NCBI RefSeq assembly: GCF_015521605.1
Contig: NZ_WANV01000025.1
Coordinates: forward strand, 1 to 41,870
Direction: 5' to 3'
Source: Thermococcus sp.
Lineage (GTDB): Archaea > Methanobacteriota_B > Thermococci > Thermococcales > Thermococcaceae
Length of the DNA stretch: 41,870 nucleotides
Numbering within the stretch: the first letter of the stretch is position 1; every line of letters starts with the position of its first letter. Of the stretch, positions 23,441-30,848 are shown piece after piece. The notes under the pieces were generated by a model that did not search any database, was not told the DNA's origin, and saw only the letters and a program-made list of their open reading frames with translations. Made by a program: the position numbers and the translations under genes.

Positions 23441-23788
23441 ATGATAAGCGGAACCATAAGGAGTGGAGACTGGAAGGGGGAGAAGCACGTCCCCGTTATA
23501 GAGTACGAGAAGGAGGGCGACCTCGTCAAGGTCGAGGTTCAGGTCGGCAAGGAGATACCGCACCCGAACACTCCGGAGCACCACATCGCCTGGATCGAGC
23601 TATACTTCCACCCGGAGGGAGAGAACTTCCCGGTTCTCGTCGGCAGGGTTGCCTTCACCAACCACGGCGACCCGCTCACCGAGCCGAGGGCGGTCTTCTT
23701 CTTCAGGACGGGCAAGAAGGGCAAGCTCTACGCCCTCAGCTACTGCAACATCCACGGCCTCTGGGAGAACGAGGTCACGCTTGAATGA
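23441..23788 (+). CDS. sorA: Superoxide reductase (neelaredoxin type)
   Basis: The 115-residue protein has the full iron site: Glu14-Lys15-His16, His41 and His47 in the first half, and Cys102 and His105 in S-Y-C-N-I-H-G-L-W. It reduces superoxide to H2O2 using rubredoxin, without releasing O2. No N-terminal desulforedoxin domain is present. From memory, the Pyrococcus furiosus enzyme is 124 residues; the nine missing here fall in the loop between F-T-N-H-G and T-E-P, away from the iron ligands. ATG 23441 follows GAGGTGGTC, and the gene is cotranscribed with rubredoxin. Confidence 0.97.
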   Translation: MISGTIRSGDWKGEKHVPVIEYEKEGDLVKVEVQVGKEIPHPNTPEHHIAWIELYFHPEGENFPVLVGRVAFTNHGDPLTEPRAVFFFRTGKKGKLYALSYCNIHGLWENEVTLE

Positions 23789-23810
23789 CTCTTCCGCCCC
23801 AACCCCCTCT

Positions 23811-23818
23811 CTTTTTTG
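23811..23818 (+). terminator. T tract after superoxide reductase
   Basis: CCCCCTCTC followed by TTTTTTG, 22 bp after the stop, fits the end of the rubredoxin-sorA transcript. Confidence 0.45.
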
Positions 23819-23898
23819 ATGTTCTGCCTGAGCAACATCCGGAAGGTTTATTTATACTGCCGACGAGAGTGTTCTACAATGAATTATTGAGATGATAG

Positions 23899-24507
23899 AT
23901 GATGTACCAGTACCACGTTGTCATGAGCGTTGGCGGAATCCTGGTTCTTCTCGGGATTTTCCTGACGTGGAACCTCTCAAGGAATATAGAAAAGTTCCGG
24001 CTCGGAACAAGGAGTATTTCCTGGTTCATGTTCCTCGGCGGGCTCCTGACGGCACTTGGGTTCATCGAGCTTATGATAGGGATGGGAACCGAGACAATGG
24101 CACTTCCAGCCATCCTCGGACCAGCCCTGATAGTTTACGCACTCTCCGAAAGCGGCCTTGTGAGGGCAAAGCCGGAGATGCTCGTCCAGGTGGCGGTGAT
24201 AGTGGGCTCACTCGTGCTGAGCGGGGACAGGATCCTGTACGTTATCGAATCATTCTCTGCCATAGCCATCGTGATCCTTATGGACGCCGCCGCGTTCTAC
24301 GTCCACACCCCCGAATCCTACAGCAGGGGGGCGAGGCTTTCGGCGTGGCTGTTCACCCTCTTCGTGCCCTTGAACGCATATGAACCAGGAAGTCCGCTGG
24401 CCATGGGGCTGTACCTAATCTCGACCACCCTCTGGGTCGCAATACTCATCGGACTCCACGGCGTCCTCAGGGAACGCTTCCCCAGAACTGCCCAGGAAAG
24501 CTTATAA
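23899..24507 (+). CDS. Multi-pass membrane protein of unknown function
   Basis: The 202-residue product has about six to seven hydrophobic segments linked by short loops. One has a possible acidic charge in a membrane stretch (GFIELMIGMGTE). I recognise no family; the overall shape resembles the N-terminal membrane half of the DUF835 protein at 25911-26957, but I see no clear sequence match. Tandem ATGs (23899, 23902) make the exact start uncertain; the TATA-like TTTATTTATA is near 23848-23857. The promoter of the next gene (CTTATAAC, 24501-24508) overlaps its 3' end. Confidence 0.65.
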   Translation: MMYQYHVVMSVGGILVLLGIFLTWNLSRNIEKFRLGTRSISWFMFLGGLLTALGFIELMIGMGTETMALPAILGPALIVYALSESGLVRAKPEMLVQVAVIVGSLVLSGDRILYVIESFSAIAIVILMDAAAFYVHTPESYSRGARLSAWLFTLFVPLNAYEPGSPLAMGLYLISTTLWVAILIGLHGVLRERFPRTAQESL

Positions 24508-24539
24508 CGGGACACTCCAACTCCCCTCAGGTGAGAAAA

Positions 24540-24899
24540 ATGAAGGTTTACATGCCGGGCAGGGAGTGGCCTGAGCACTATAAGGCTGTTCTCAATGAAC
24601 TCGCGGAGATAACCGACCCCGTCACGGGGGGAGACATCCTCGACTCGGGTGTTGTTGCGGGGCTTGAGGTCTCGGACGACACGCTCAAGGTCTGGCTCAA
24701 CTTCGAGAGCCACGCCGAGTACAACATAACGGGTGCGAGTGCGATAGCGTACTCCAAGATAATCGGCGACATAATCGAGCGCTTTGCCCTGGTCAGGTTC
24801 CAGAACGTCTACGTCTACGACCTCAAGAACAACCCCGTCGGAGTTTTTGAGAACAAGAAGGGATATAAGATTGAGGATATAAGCACGGAGAAGGTCTGA
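24540..24899 (+). CDS. MIP18/DUF59-like protein lacking the conserved Cys
   Basis: The 119-residue protein has the MIP18 outline: an N-terminal helix, then ITDPVTGGDILDSGVVAGLEV, a V-W-L-N-F strand and a final helix. Family members (SufT, PaaD, Cia2) help deliver or assemble Fe-S clusters, usually using a Cys just after the third strand. Here that position reads F-E-S-H-A-E-Y-N and the protein has no Cys, so it may be structural or bind another partner. ATG 24540 follows GGTGAG. It is followed after 3 bp by a second MIP18 protein that has the Cys. Confidence 0.7.
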   Translation: MKVYMPGREWPEHYKAVLNELAEITDPVTGGDILDSGVVAGLEVSDDTLKVWLNFESHAEYNITGASAIAYSKIIGDIIERFALVRFQNVYVYDLKNNPVGVFENKKGYKIEDISTEKV

Positions 24900-24902
24900 G
24901 CC

Positions 24903-25253
24903 TTGGGACTCTTTGAACTTTTTAGGGCAAAAAAGAGGCCCGAAAAGGGGCCCAGGAAGGACCTGCCCCCCGAGGTCTCCAGGGTAGTTGGGATTTTGCG
25001 GAACGTTCACGACCCCGAAACCGGGCTCAGCATAGTCGATGAGGGTCTCCTCTACGGCTTAACAGTGGAAAGGGACGAGGTCGATGTTTTCCTTCTGATG
25101 GCCAGGTCAACGCCGGAGTGCCATTTCTGCCAGATGCTGGCAATAAACGTCCAAAACAGAATTCTGAGAGAGATAGTGGACGCCCTGAAGAGGGAAGGGT
25201 TTAATAGAATAAGAATCTACAACGAAATTGGACTGTTGCTTGCGGAGGGATGA
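24903..25253 (+). CDS. MIP18/DUF59 family Fe-S assembly protein
   Basis: This 116-residue protein starts at a TTG three bases after the previous stop. It has the family signature VHDPETGLSIVDEGLLYGL and the strand V-F-L-L-M-A-R-S-T-P-E-C-H-F-C, with the conserved Cys and a second one three residues on. Known members act in Fe-S cluster maturation. It stands between a Cys-less paralogue and a ferritin-like gene (3-bp gaps), so the three form one operon that probably couples iron handling to cluster assembly. Confidence 0.8.
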   Translation: MGLFELFRAKKRPEKGPRKDLPPEVSRVVGILRNVHDPETGLSIVDEGLLYGLTVERDEVDVFLLMARSTPECHFCQMLAINVQNRILREIVDALKREGFNRIRIYNEIGLLLAEG

Positions 25254-25256
25254 TTT

Positions 25257-25778
25257 ATGGTTCAGGAACTTGACGAGGGGCTTCCCCTCGAAAAGGTTAA
25301 GGATTTCTCCCTTGAGGAGCTCCTCGGAATGGCCATAAAGGCCGAAATCGGGGCAAGAAAGTTCTATGAAAGCCTGGCTGAAAGGCTCGATATCCAGGCC
25401 CTGAAGGAAAAGATTGAGTGGCTTGCCGACGAGGAAGGCAAACACGAGGCGCTCCTAAGAAACCTGTACGAGAGCATGTTTCCCGGAAAGGAAGTGGTCT
25501 TCCCTGGGGAGCACATAGGGCCCGAGCTTCAGCCCGTTGCAAGGGAGCTCCACGGGGCCGAGGACATCATAGAGCTGATACGCTGGGCAATGAGGGCCGA
25601 GGAGATAGCGGCCAACTTCTACGCCGAAATCGAGAACATCGTCGAAGCAGAGGACAAAAAGAGGCTCATGCGCTACCTAAGCGACATGGAAAAGGGGCAC
25701 TACTACACCCTGAAAGCCGAGTACGAACTCCTCCTCGACTGGTCGATGTACAGCCAGATGATGAACCTCGGCCCGTGA
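25257..25778 (+). CDS. Ferritin-like (rubrerythrin-domain) protein
   Basis: The 173-residue four-helix bundle carries two E-x6-Y and E-x2-H-type half-sites: KAEIGARKFYE with D-E-E-G-K-H, and RAEEIAANFY with D-M-E-K-G-H. No rubredoxin domain is present. It is paralogous to 20951-21490, sharing the short Y-E-S-M-F-P-G linker and overall length. The expected role is diiron chemistry with peroxide or O2, or iron binding. It is third in the operon after the two MIP18 genes. Confidence 0.83.
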   Translation: MVQELDEGLPLEKVKDFSLEELLGMAIKAEIGARKFYESLAERLDIQALKEKIEWLADEEGKHEALLRNLYESMFPGKEVVFPGEHIGPELQPVARELHGAEDIIELIRWAMRAEEIAANFYAEIENIVEAEDKKRLMRYLSDMEKGHYYTLKAEYELLLDWSMYSQMMNLGP

Positions 25779-25910
25779 TTTTACCTTCATTAGGTATTCC
25801 CTTATTATGTTACAATACGTTTTTGATAATATCAGGATAATGCGACATTCAGAGAAAAATTTATAAATCCATAACTAAATCCCGTAGCAACACGTGAAAA
25901 GGGGGTTTAA

Positions 25911-26957
25911 ATGGGTGACAATCTAGTGATCTTTATACTCTTTCTTAAAATTGGAATGGGAATTATATTTTTGAATGCTTTTTTCAGAAGTAGTCGAAAA
26001 TCGGCTCTTTTGATATCCCTTGGGTGGATAACCAGTGCTACCTTGCCTATAAAGCGCGTGCCTTTCCATGGGATATACCTGGATTCCGTCATCATGGGAG
26101 TATCCACTGCACTTACCCTTGTCGGGATATTACTTCTGATTGAGGAGGAGACCGGCAGACACTCCCCCACCGCCATGCATTTAACCCTCCCAGTAATTCC
26201 AGTCGCCTATGGGATTTTTGAGAGCCTCATGAAAGAAAACTGCGCTTGTGTCTACGCAACATCGGGAGTTCTCCTAGTTATAGGTGGGGTGGTGATCATA
26301 GAATTTCTTTCCAAATACTACCACAGTCAAGCAAAGCTGTTTGGCGTGACTATTCTTCTTTCAGGAGTCGCTAGTATGGCATACCCCAGTCTGTATTTTA
26401 ATGGAATGATGCCGGAGCAAATAGAAATGTACGGTGCAACATTATTGGCGCTCTTAACGGCCTATGCATATTATCAAATCATATACAGCAAGAGGTTCCT
26501 CGAAATCCACAAGATACCCACAAATTCTTCTTCGGGGCCCGATATATCCCCCGGGGTATACATAATGTCTCTCACTGAGTTCAAAGAGATTCGCCAGAAG
26601 TTAAGAAGATACCCCGTGCTTGCATTTTTGAGAACAACCCCTGGGGAAGAGGGTTGGATAACGTACTGGATACGAACTATTGAAGGTCCTGACACAATAC
26701 CTCCCACATCTCTCTACAGAATAACACAACTCACCTCCCAGTATTTGAATGAGATGACACAGGCCAAAAAGAATGGGATTGTGGTTTTAGAGGCTCCTGA
26801 ATTCTTAAAACTGTACAACGACTTCAGGAGTGTGTTAAAATTACTCTCCAGTCTCAGGGATATCTCCATAATATTTAGAGCAACCCTAATTGTGGTAACT
26901 GAAAAAGATACCTGGGAAGACAAAGAATGGCCCCTTCTAGTCAGGATACTCCACTAG
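25911..26957 (+). CDS. Membrane protein with C-terminal DUF835 domain
   Basis: This 348-residue protein has about six to seven membrane segments (residues 5-205) and a cytosolic DUF835 domain (about 215-348), marked by G-V-Y-I-M, W-I-T-Y-W-I-R-T, the I-V-V-L-E-A-P-E-F-L motif and a final L-I-V-V-T. DUF835 proteins are common in Thermococcales; their function is unknown. Codon use and base composition are clearly more A/T-rich than in the surrounding redox genes (many AAA, ATA and TTT codons), which suggests separate arrival. ATG 25911 follows GGGGGTTT, with a TATA (TTTATAAAT) at about 25859-25867. Confidence 0.78.
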   Translation: MGDNLVIFILFLKIGMGIIFLNAFFRSSRKSALLISLGWITSATLPIKRVPFHGIYLDSVIMGVSTALTLVGILLLIEEETGRHSPTAMHLTLPVIPVAYGIFESLMKENCACVYATSGVLLVIGGVVIIEFLSKYYHSQAKLFGVTILLSGVASMAYPSLYFNGMMPEQIEMYGATLLALLTAYAYYQIIYSKRFLEIHKIPTNSSSGPDISPGVYIMSLTEFKEIRQKLRRYPVLAFLRTTPGEEGWITYWIRTIEGPDTIPPTSLYRITQLTSQYLNEMTQAKKNGIVVLEAPEFLKLYNDFRSVLKLLSSLRDISIIFRATLIVVTEKDTWEDKEWPLLVRILH

Positions 26958-27060
26958 ACTGCAAGAGATAGAACTTCCCTTCCAGTTTCATTTCTTAGCG
27001 GCTATAATAAAAAATAATTAGGAAGCCACCGAAGAGTCCCTGCGGAACCCCTCGTGAGTT

Positions 27061-27504
27061 TCACTCCTTGTACTTTGATATCAGCTCCGCCAGAATCCTG
27101 TGGTGCTCCTTCTCGTTCTCGACCAGGGCCTCGGCGAGGCTCTTGAACAGGGGGTGGGTCATCTTCTCCGCCATCTTCTGATAGGTCTCTATCATGTCCT
27201 TCTCTATGTCCAGGTGCATCTCGGCAAAGCGCTTGACTAGGGCTTTCTGCTCGGGCACAAGTTCGACCTCTTTGGTCTCCTCTATGGGCCCCTCGCCCGC
27301 GAGCTTCTCCAGCTCCTTTTGGGCCTCCAGAATGGCCTTCATCAGGTGCTTGTGGATTATCGTGTCGACGGCTATCCTGCCAACGACCTTCTCAACGCCG
27401 GTGTACTTAAGTCCCTGACCGCGTATCCTTCCAAGGCCATCGGTGTAGCTTGACGCGGCCTTTTTCTCGGTTTCGTAGGCCTTCTTAACGAGGGGTTCAG
27501 CCAT
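27061..27504 (-). CDS. Ferritin-like domain protein
   Basis: The 147-residue protein is all helical with ligand-type residues at ferritin-like positions: E-T-E-K-K-A-A in helix 1, D-T-I-I-H-K-H in helix 2, an E-M-H-L-D-I-E-K-D helix 3, and E-N-E-K-E-H-H in helix 4. The specific family is unclear to me. ATG 27504 is favoured by GGTGATG; ATG 27510 is possible. A TATA box (GTTATATATTTC on the minus strand, about 27535-27546) lies before it. It is downstream of the encapsulin gene on the same strand with its own promoter and could act as an encapsulin cargo, but I see no recognisable cargo-loading tail. Confidence 0.7.
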   Translation of the reverse strand: MAEPLVKKAYETEKKAASSYTDGLGRIRGQGLKYTGVEKVVGRIAVDTIIHKHLMKAILEAQKELEKLAGEGPIEETKEVELVPEQKALVKRFAEMHLDIEKDMIETYQKMAEKMTHPLFKSLAEALVENEKEHHRILAELISKYKE

Positions 27505-27628
27505 GGACATCACCGGTTATACGTTTGGCGTTCGAAATATATAACACTTTTTGCATAAATCCGGGGTGTAGCATCAGAACAGGAGGAATCTGAAAAACAG
27601 AAGGACAAAAACAAAAAACGAAAGGGGC

Positions 27629-28666
27629 TCAGCCCAACACCACGATGGAGCCTGGGTCCTTAACCCTCAGGGCGAGTGCTTCACTCACAAGGAATGCAAC
27701 CTCCTCCCCTTCCGGACCGAGTTCCTTGAGGTCGGGCTCCTGGCCTATTACGATGTCGAGAACGGCTGGGGTGTTCGCGAACACCACTACCTTGTTCTCG
27801 TCCAGGCTCGGCGTTACGAATATTCCTCCGCGGAAAACCCCTTTGAGGACCTCAATCAGCATCTTCCCTCCCTGCTCGTGAACGCGGAGGAGCTTTGCGT
27901 ACCTCTTGGGGTTGATCACAAGGGCAAAGGGCCCAGAGGAGGACTCGCTGGCCATCTGCAGGGCCGTCATCAGGCTGTCGAGGGCGCCTTCAGTGGACTC
28001 CCAGTCTCCCAGGGGAGCGCTCTTTGAGCCGGCCGAGAGGAGTTCTCTTATAAGGAGAGCCTCCTCGTCCTTAACCAAGAGCTCCCCGGCCTTTACGGCA
28101 ACGGCCGGATCAAAGGAACCGTCGCTGAGCTCTCTCAGGCCAACGTAGAACTTCTTCGTCAGCAGGGGGATCGGCCTGTACTCCTGCCTTGCGACCCTGA
28201 CACCGTCCTTCTCCTCTATCACGTCCACCCTGTAGGACTGGAGGCCGAGCATCTTGGTTCTTGGGAGGGCGTTGTAGAGCACCCTGCTCCTCTCAACTGC
28301 TCCCAGGAACGCGTCCCTCAGAACTTTCATGTAGTCAGCGACCCCGGCCTCTGGATCGCCCGAAGAGAGCTCAGTCCTAATGCCCGTCATCTCCTCGACC
28401 TCTTCAAAACCGTCCTTGAGCTCCCCTACCTGCTCGGAGTCCAGGTGGAGGAGCAGTGCCATGAACTCGCCCACATGGGCCTTCTCTTCCCTAGCGACGT
28501 CCAGGAAGACACTCTTAAGCTTTTCGTCCTCGATAAATCGAGCGAACTGCTCGTAGAAGTTTATGGCATCGAGTTCTGCCTCAATGGCCCAGCGAAGGGC
28601 CTGGGCTATTTCCTCCTTGGATAGGGGTTTCTCCCGGGATATCGAAATGGGGTTCAGACCCAGCAT
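27629..28666 (-). CDS. Encapsulin shell protein with fused N-terminal ferritin-like domain
   Basis: This 345-residue protein has two parts. Residues 1 to about 100 form an encapsulated-ferritin domain with Glu31, Glu61 and His64 (E-E-K-A-H), the same spacing as the ferroxidase ligands of EncFtn. The rest is an HK97-fold encapsulin shell protein, recognisable by D-Y-M-K-V-L-R-D-A-F-L, V-E-R-S-R-V-L-Y-N-A, the central R-E-L-S-D-G region and the C-terminal L-V-S-E-A-L-A-L-R-V-K-D-P. The same fusion and length are known from the virus-like particle protein of Pyrococcus furiosus. It should build an iron-storing nanocompartment with the ferroxidase inside. ATG 28666 follows GGTGAT; TATA GTTATTTAGG lies near 28696-28706. 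Confidence 0.93.
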   Translation of the reverse strand: MLGLNPISISREKPLSKEEIAQALRWAIEAELDAINFYEQFARFIEDEKLKSVFLDVAREEKAHVGEFMALLLHLDSEQVGELKDGFEEVEEMTGIRTELSSGDPEAGVADYMKVLRDAFLGAVERSRVLYNALPRTKMLGLQSYRVDVIEEKDGVRVARQEYRPIPLLTKKFYVGLRELSDGSFDPAVAVKAGELLVKDEEALLIRELLSAGSKSAPLGDWESTEGALDSLMTALQMASESSSGPFALVINPKRYAKLLRVHEQGGKMLIEVLKGVFRGGIFVTPSLDENKVVVFANTPAVLDIVIGQEPDLKELGPEGEEVAFLVSEALALRVKDPGSIVVLG

Positions 28667-28734
28667 GGGATCACCACCATAAGGTCTCGTTCTTCCTAAA
28701 TAACCTTTTTCGCCAAAAAAATGTAGAGGGAAAA

Positions 28735-29286
28735 TCACTTCAGAAACTTCGAGACGTATGGACTTTCACCGGGCTTTCCGCGCCTGAAGTGGCCGCTCGG
28801 CTTGCCGGTGAGCAGTTCCTCAAACCAGGCCTCGTGCTCTATCTCCTCGTGGAGTATCGCCAGAGCGAGGTCATAGGTCCTCGGGTCTTTGCCCATCGTG
28901 TAGTTACATATCTCGGTGTAAACACCGACTGCACAGCGTTCTGCCTCAAGGAGAACCTTAAGGATGTTCTCGATGGTGGGCTCCTCCGGCAGATAAGCGT
29001 CGCGGCACCAGGCCATGTTTGCGAAGTCCCTTATGTCCCTGGGGAGGTCTCCGCCAAGTTCGTATATCCTCGGCACGAGGGCCTCGAAGTGGTTCCTGTC
29101 CTCTATCCTGGCGTCCTCAACTATCTCCTTTATTGCCTCCCCCTCGAGGCCTGCCGCGTAGTTCCTCAGAATCGTGTAGTAGTAATAGGTCGTAAACTCC
29201 GCAGCGGCTGCCCTCAGCAACATATCCAAAAGCTTTTCCACGTCTATTCCTGCCCTTTCAACCAACCTTCTGTTGTGTTCCGACAT
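28735..29286 (-). CDS. Dps-like protein (DPSL / thioferritin type)
   Basis: The 183-residue protein matches archaeal Dps-like proteins. Diiron ligand candidates are Glu30, E-D-R-N-H near residues 62-66, Glu117 and E-E-I-E-H near 147-151. Cys94 (A-W-C-R-D) and Cys118 (E-A-E-R-C) sit where Sulfolobus DPSL has its characteristic Cys pair; Cys127 is extra. Members form 12-subunit cages that use H2O2 to oxidise iron. ATG 29286 follows GGTGA. It is divergent from the Fur/PerR-like gene across a periodic operator, and upstream of the encapsulin gene, so the two iron stores are neighbours. Confidence 0.92.
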   Translation of the reverse strand: MSEHNRRLVERAGIDVEKLLDMLLRAAAAEFTTYYYYTILRNYAAGLEGEAIKEIVEDARIEDRNHFEALVPRIYELGGDLPRDIRDFANMAWCRDAYLPEEPTIENILKVLLEAERCAVGVYTEICNYTMGKDPRTYDLALAILHEEIEHEAWFEELLTGKPSGHFRRGKPGESPYVSKFLK

Positions 29287-29312
29287 AGGTTTCACCAGAT
29301 TTTAGTTGTAAC

Positions 29313-29359
29313 TTCTACTTAATAAACTTTTCTATTTAGAAGTTATTTCTAATTAGAAA
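29313..29359. promoter_or_regulatory. Periodic TTCTA/TAGAA operators in a divergent promoter
   Basis: Three 12-bp elements start at 29313, 29330 and 29347, exactly 17 bp apart: TTCTACTTAATA (degenerate), TTCTATTTAGAA and TTCTAATTAGAA. The last lies inside the perfect palindrome TTTCTAATTAGAAA. TAACTTCTA (29309-29317) and TAGAAGTTA (29337-29345) also form a perfect 9-bp inverted repeat. The array overlaps the Dps-like TATA (TTTATTAAG on the minus strand, about 29318-29327) and abuts the regulator's TATA (CTTATAAAG, 29362-29370). It should repress both genes. Confidence 0.7.
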
Positions 29360-29390
29360 GACTTATAAAGTTCCCCGAGAATTGGGACAC

Positions 29391-29768
29391 ATGTGGAGGG
29401 AAAAAGCGGTAGAAAGACTCAAGAGGGGTGGCTACAAGCTCACACCCCAGAGGCTCAGGCTGATAGAGGTTCTCGATGAGCTCGGGAAGTCCCACCCATC
29501 GCTCACCGAGCTCCTGGAGGAGATAAGGAAGGAGTTCCCCACGATGAGCTTTTCGACGCTCTACTCCAACCTCCTGACCCTGAGGGAGCTCGGGTTAGTT
29601 GAGCTCTTCTCCCTCGAAGGTGAGACCAGGGTAGAGGTAAACACCGAGCCTCACGTGAACATCATAGAGGGGGAGAGGATAATCGACGTTAACGACCCGG
29701 AGATAATAGAGGCCATAAGGAGAAAAACGGGGAGAAGGGTTAAGCTCGTCAATGTGCTAGTCGAATAA
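29391..29768 (+). CDS. Fur/PerR-family transcriptional regulator without Cys
   Basis: The 125-residue protein has the Fur-family winged helix (GGYKLTPQRLRLIEVL, then M-S-F-S-T-L-Y-S-N-L-L-T-L) and a short dimerisation/metal domain (T-E-P-H-V-N-I-I, then R-I-I-D-V-N-D-P). His35 and His88 match PerR-type regulatory-site His residues, with Glu86, Asp99 and Asp102 as possible further ligands. There is no Cys, so the structural Cys4 zinc site of bacterial PerR/Fur is absent. ATG 29391 is about 25 bp after the TATA box, so the mRNA is probably leaderless; an upstream TTG start is unlikely. It probably controls the divergent Dps-like gene and itself. Confidence 0.87.
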   Translation: MWREKAVERLKRGGYKLTPQRLRLIEVLDELGKSHPSLTELLEEIRKEFPTMSFSTLYSNLLTLRELGLVELFSLEGETRVEVNTEPHVNIIEGERIIDVNDPEIIEAIRRKTGRRVKLVNVLVE

Positions 29769-29842
29769 AGCTCCTTCCGAACCCATCAGTCCACCTCAAG
29801 GCTGAAGTCCTGATAGTCCATCCATATGCCTGTCTTCATGAC

Positions 29843-30265
29843 CTAGTCGTACTGAGCCTTCAGCAGCTCGTAGTGGGCCTTTTCCACCTTCGCCAGCTCC
29901 TCGAAGATCCTCCTAACGCTCTCGTGTTCTGCTTCCTTCGCTGCTCTCTCGTAGAACTCCCAGGTGAGCTTCTCCTGTTCCATGCCGATCTTCACCGCAT
30001 CGACCTCGCTTAGGTTTTCCTCCTCGACCTTGACGAGGAGCCTGTCGAGGGCCTCCATGTCCACCGCGGGAAGCTCACACTTCTCCACCAGGGCCCCCGC
30101 GAACTTCTCCTCAAAGATATCCCAGTGCTCCGCCTCTTCCCCGGCCAGGAATAGGAACATCTTCTTTGCCCTCTCGTCGCTGGCCTTCTTTGCCAGCCTT
30201 ATGTAAAACTTCAGCTCGGCCTTTTCGACCTCAAGGGCAAGAGCAAGGGCTTCAAGTTCGTTCAT
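29843..30265 (-). CDS. Ferritin-like (erythrin-type) protein
   Basis: This 140-residue four-helix bundle has both diiron half-sites: V-E-K-A-E-L-K-F-Y with E-E-A-E-H, and E-Q-E-K-L-T-W-E-F-Y with K-V-E-K-A-H. No rubredoxin domain follows. It is shorter than the other ferritin-like proteins nearby and has one Cys, in V-E-K-C-E-L in the linker. ATG 30265 follows GGTGAT; a TATA (GTTATTAGG on the minus strand, about 30296-30305) is shared with, or back to back with, the acetyltransferase promoter. Confidence 0.83.
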   Translation of the reverse strand: MNELEALALALEVEKAELKFYIRLAKKASDERAKKMFLFLAGEEAEHWDIFEEKFAGALVEKCELPAVDMEALDRLLVKVEEENLSEVDAVKIGMEQEKLTWEFYERAAKEAEHESVRRIFEELAKVEKAHYELLKAQYD

Positions 30266-30320
30266 GTTATCACCAAAAGACTTTAGGGGGTTTGGCCCTA
30301 ATAACCTTTGGTGGACAGAG

Positions 30321-30848
30321 ATGGGGATTGAGAGGGTTGAAAGGCCGCTTGAACTGAAGGGAGAGCTTCTCGGCTTCGTTTTCCGTGTCTACCAGGGCAC
30401 CGGTGGGGCTTACCCGGCCCTTGAGTGGGTCGAGGAGAAGCCTTCAACGGACGACTTCGAGGGCTTCAGAAAGGTCTACGAGCCCTTCCTGGAGTTCAGA
30501 CTAGGGAAGGAGTTCGACGAGCTCTACGTCCTGAGAGAGGACGGGCGAATAATAGGTACGGTGGCGCTCGTCTACAACCTTGAAGGTAAGGACGTCTGGT
30601 GGGTGCCTGAGGAAATAAAAAACGAGAAGACCGGCCTCATCGAGTTTTTCATGGTCGATCCGTCTTACAAGGGCAAAGGCTACGGCTCGAAGCTCCTCGA
30701 GTTCGCGGTGGGAAGGCTAAAGGAGTTAGGCAAGGAAGCCTACGTGATAACCTTCCCGCATCTTGAGGCATATTCATATTATATGAAAAAGGGCTTCACC
30801 AAGGTAATGGACTACGGGGAGTTCGTCGTGCTGAAAAAAGAAAGCTAG
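30321..30848 (+). CDS. GNAT-family N-acetyltransferase
   Basis: This 175-residue protein has the GNAT core: a F-F-M-V-D-P-S-Y strand followed by the acetyl-CoA pyrophosphate loop KGKGYGSKLLEFA near residue 120, then Y-Y-M-K-K-G-F-T-K-V close to the end. The substrate is unknown. ATG 30321 follows GGTGG. The gene is divergent from the ferritin-like gene, and its 3' end overlaps the convergent b561-like gene by four bases. Confidence 0.85.
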   Translation: MGIERVERPLELKGELLGFVFRVYQGTGGAYPALEWVEEKPSTDDFEGFRKVYEPFLEFRLGKEFDELYVLREDGRIIGTVALVYNLEGKDVWWVPEEIKNEKTGLIEFFMVDPSYKGKGYGSKLLEFAVGRLKELGKEAYVITFPHLEAYSYYMKKGFTKVMDYGEFVVLKKES

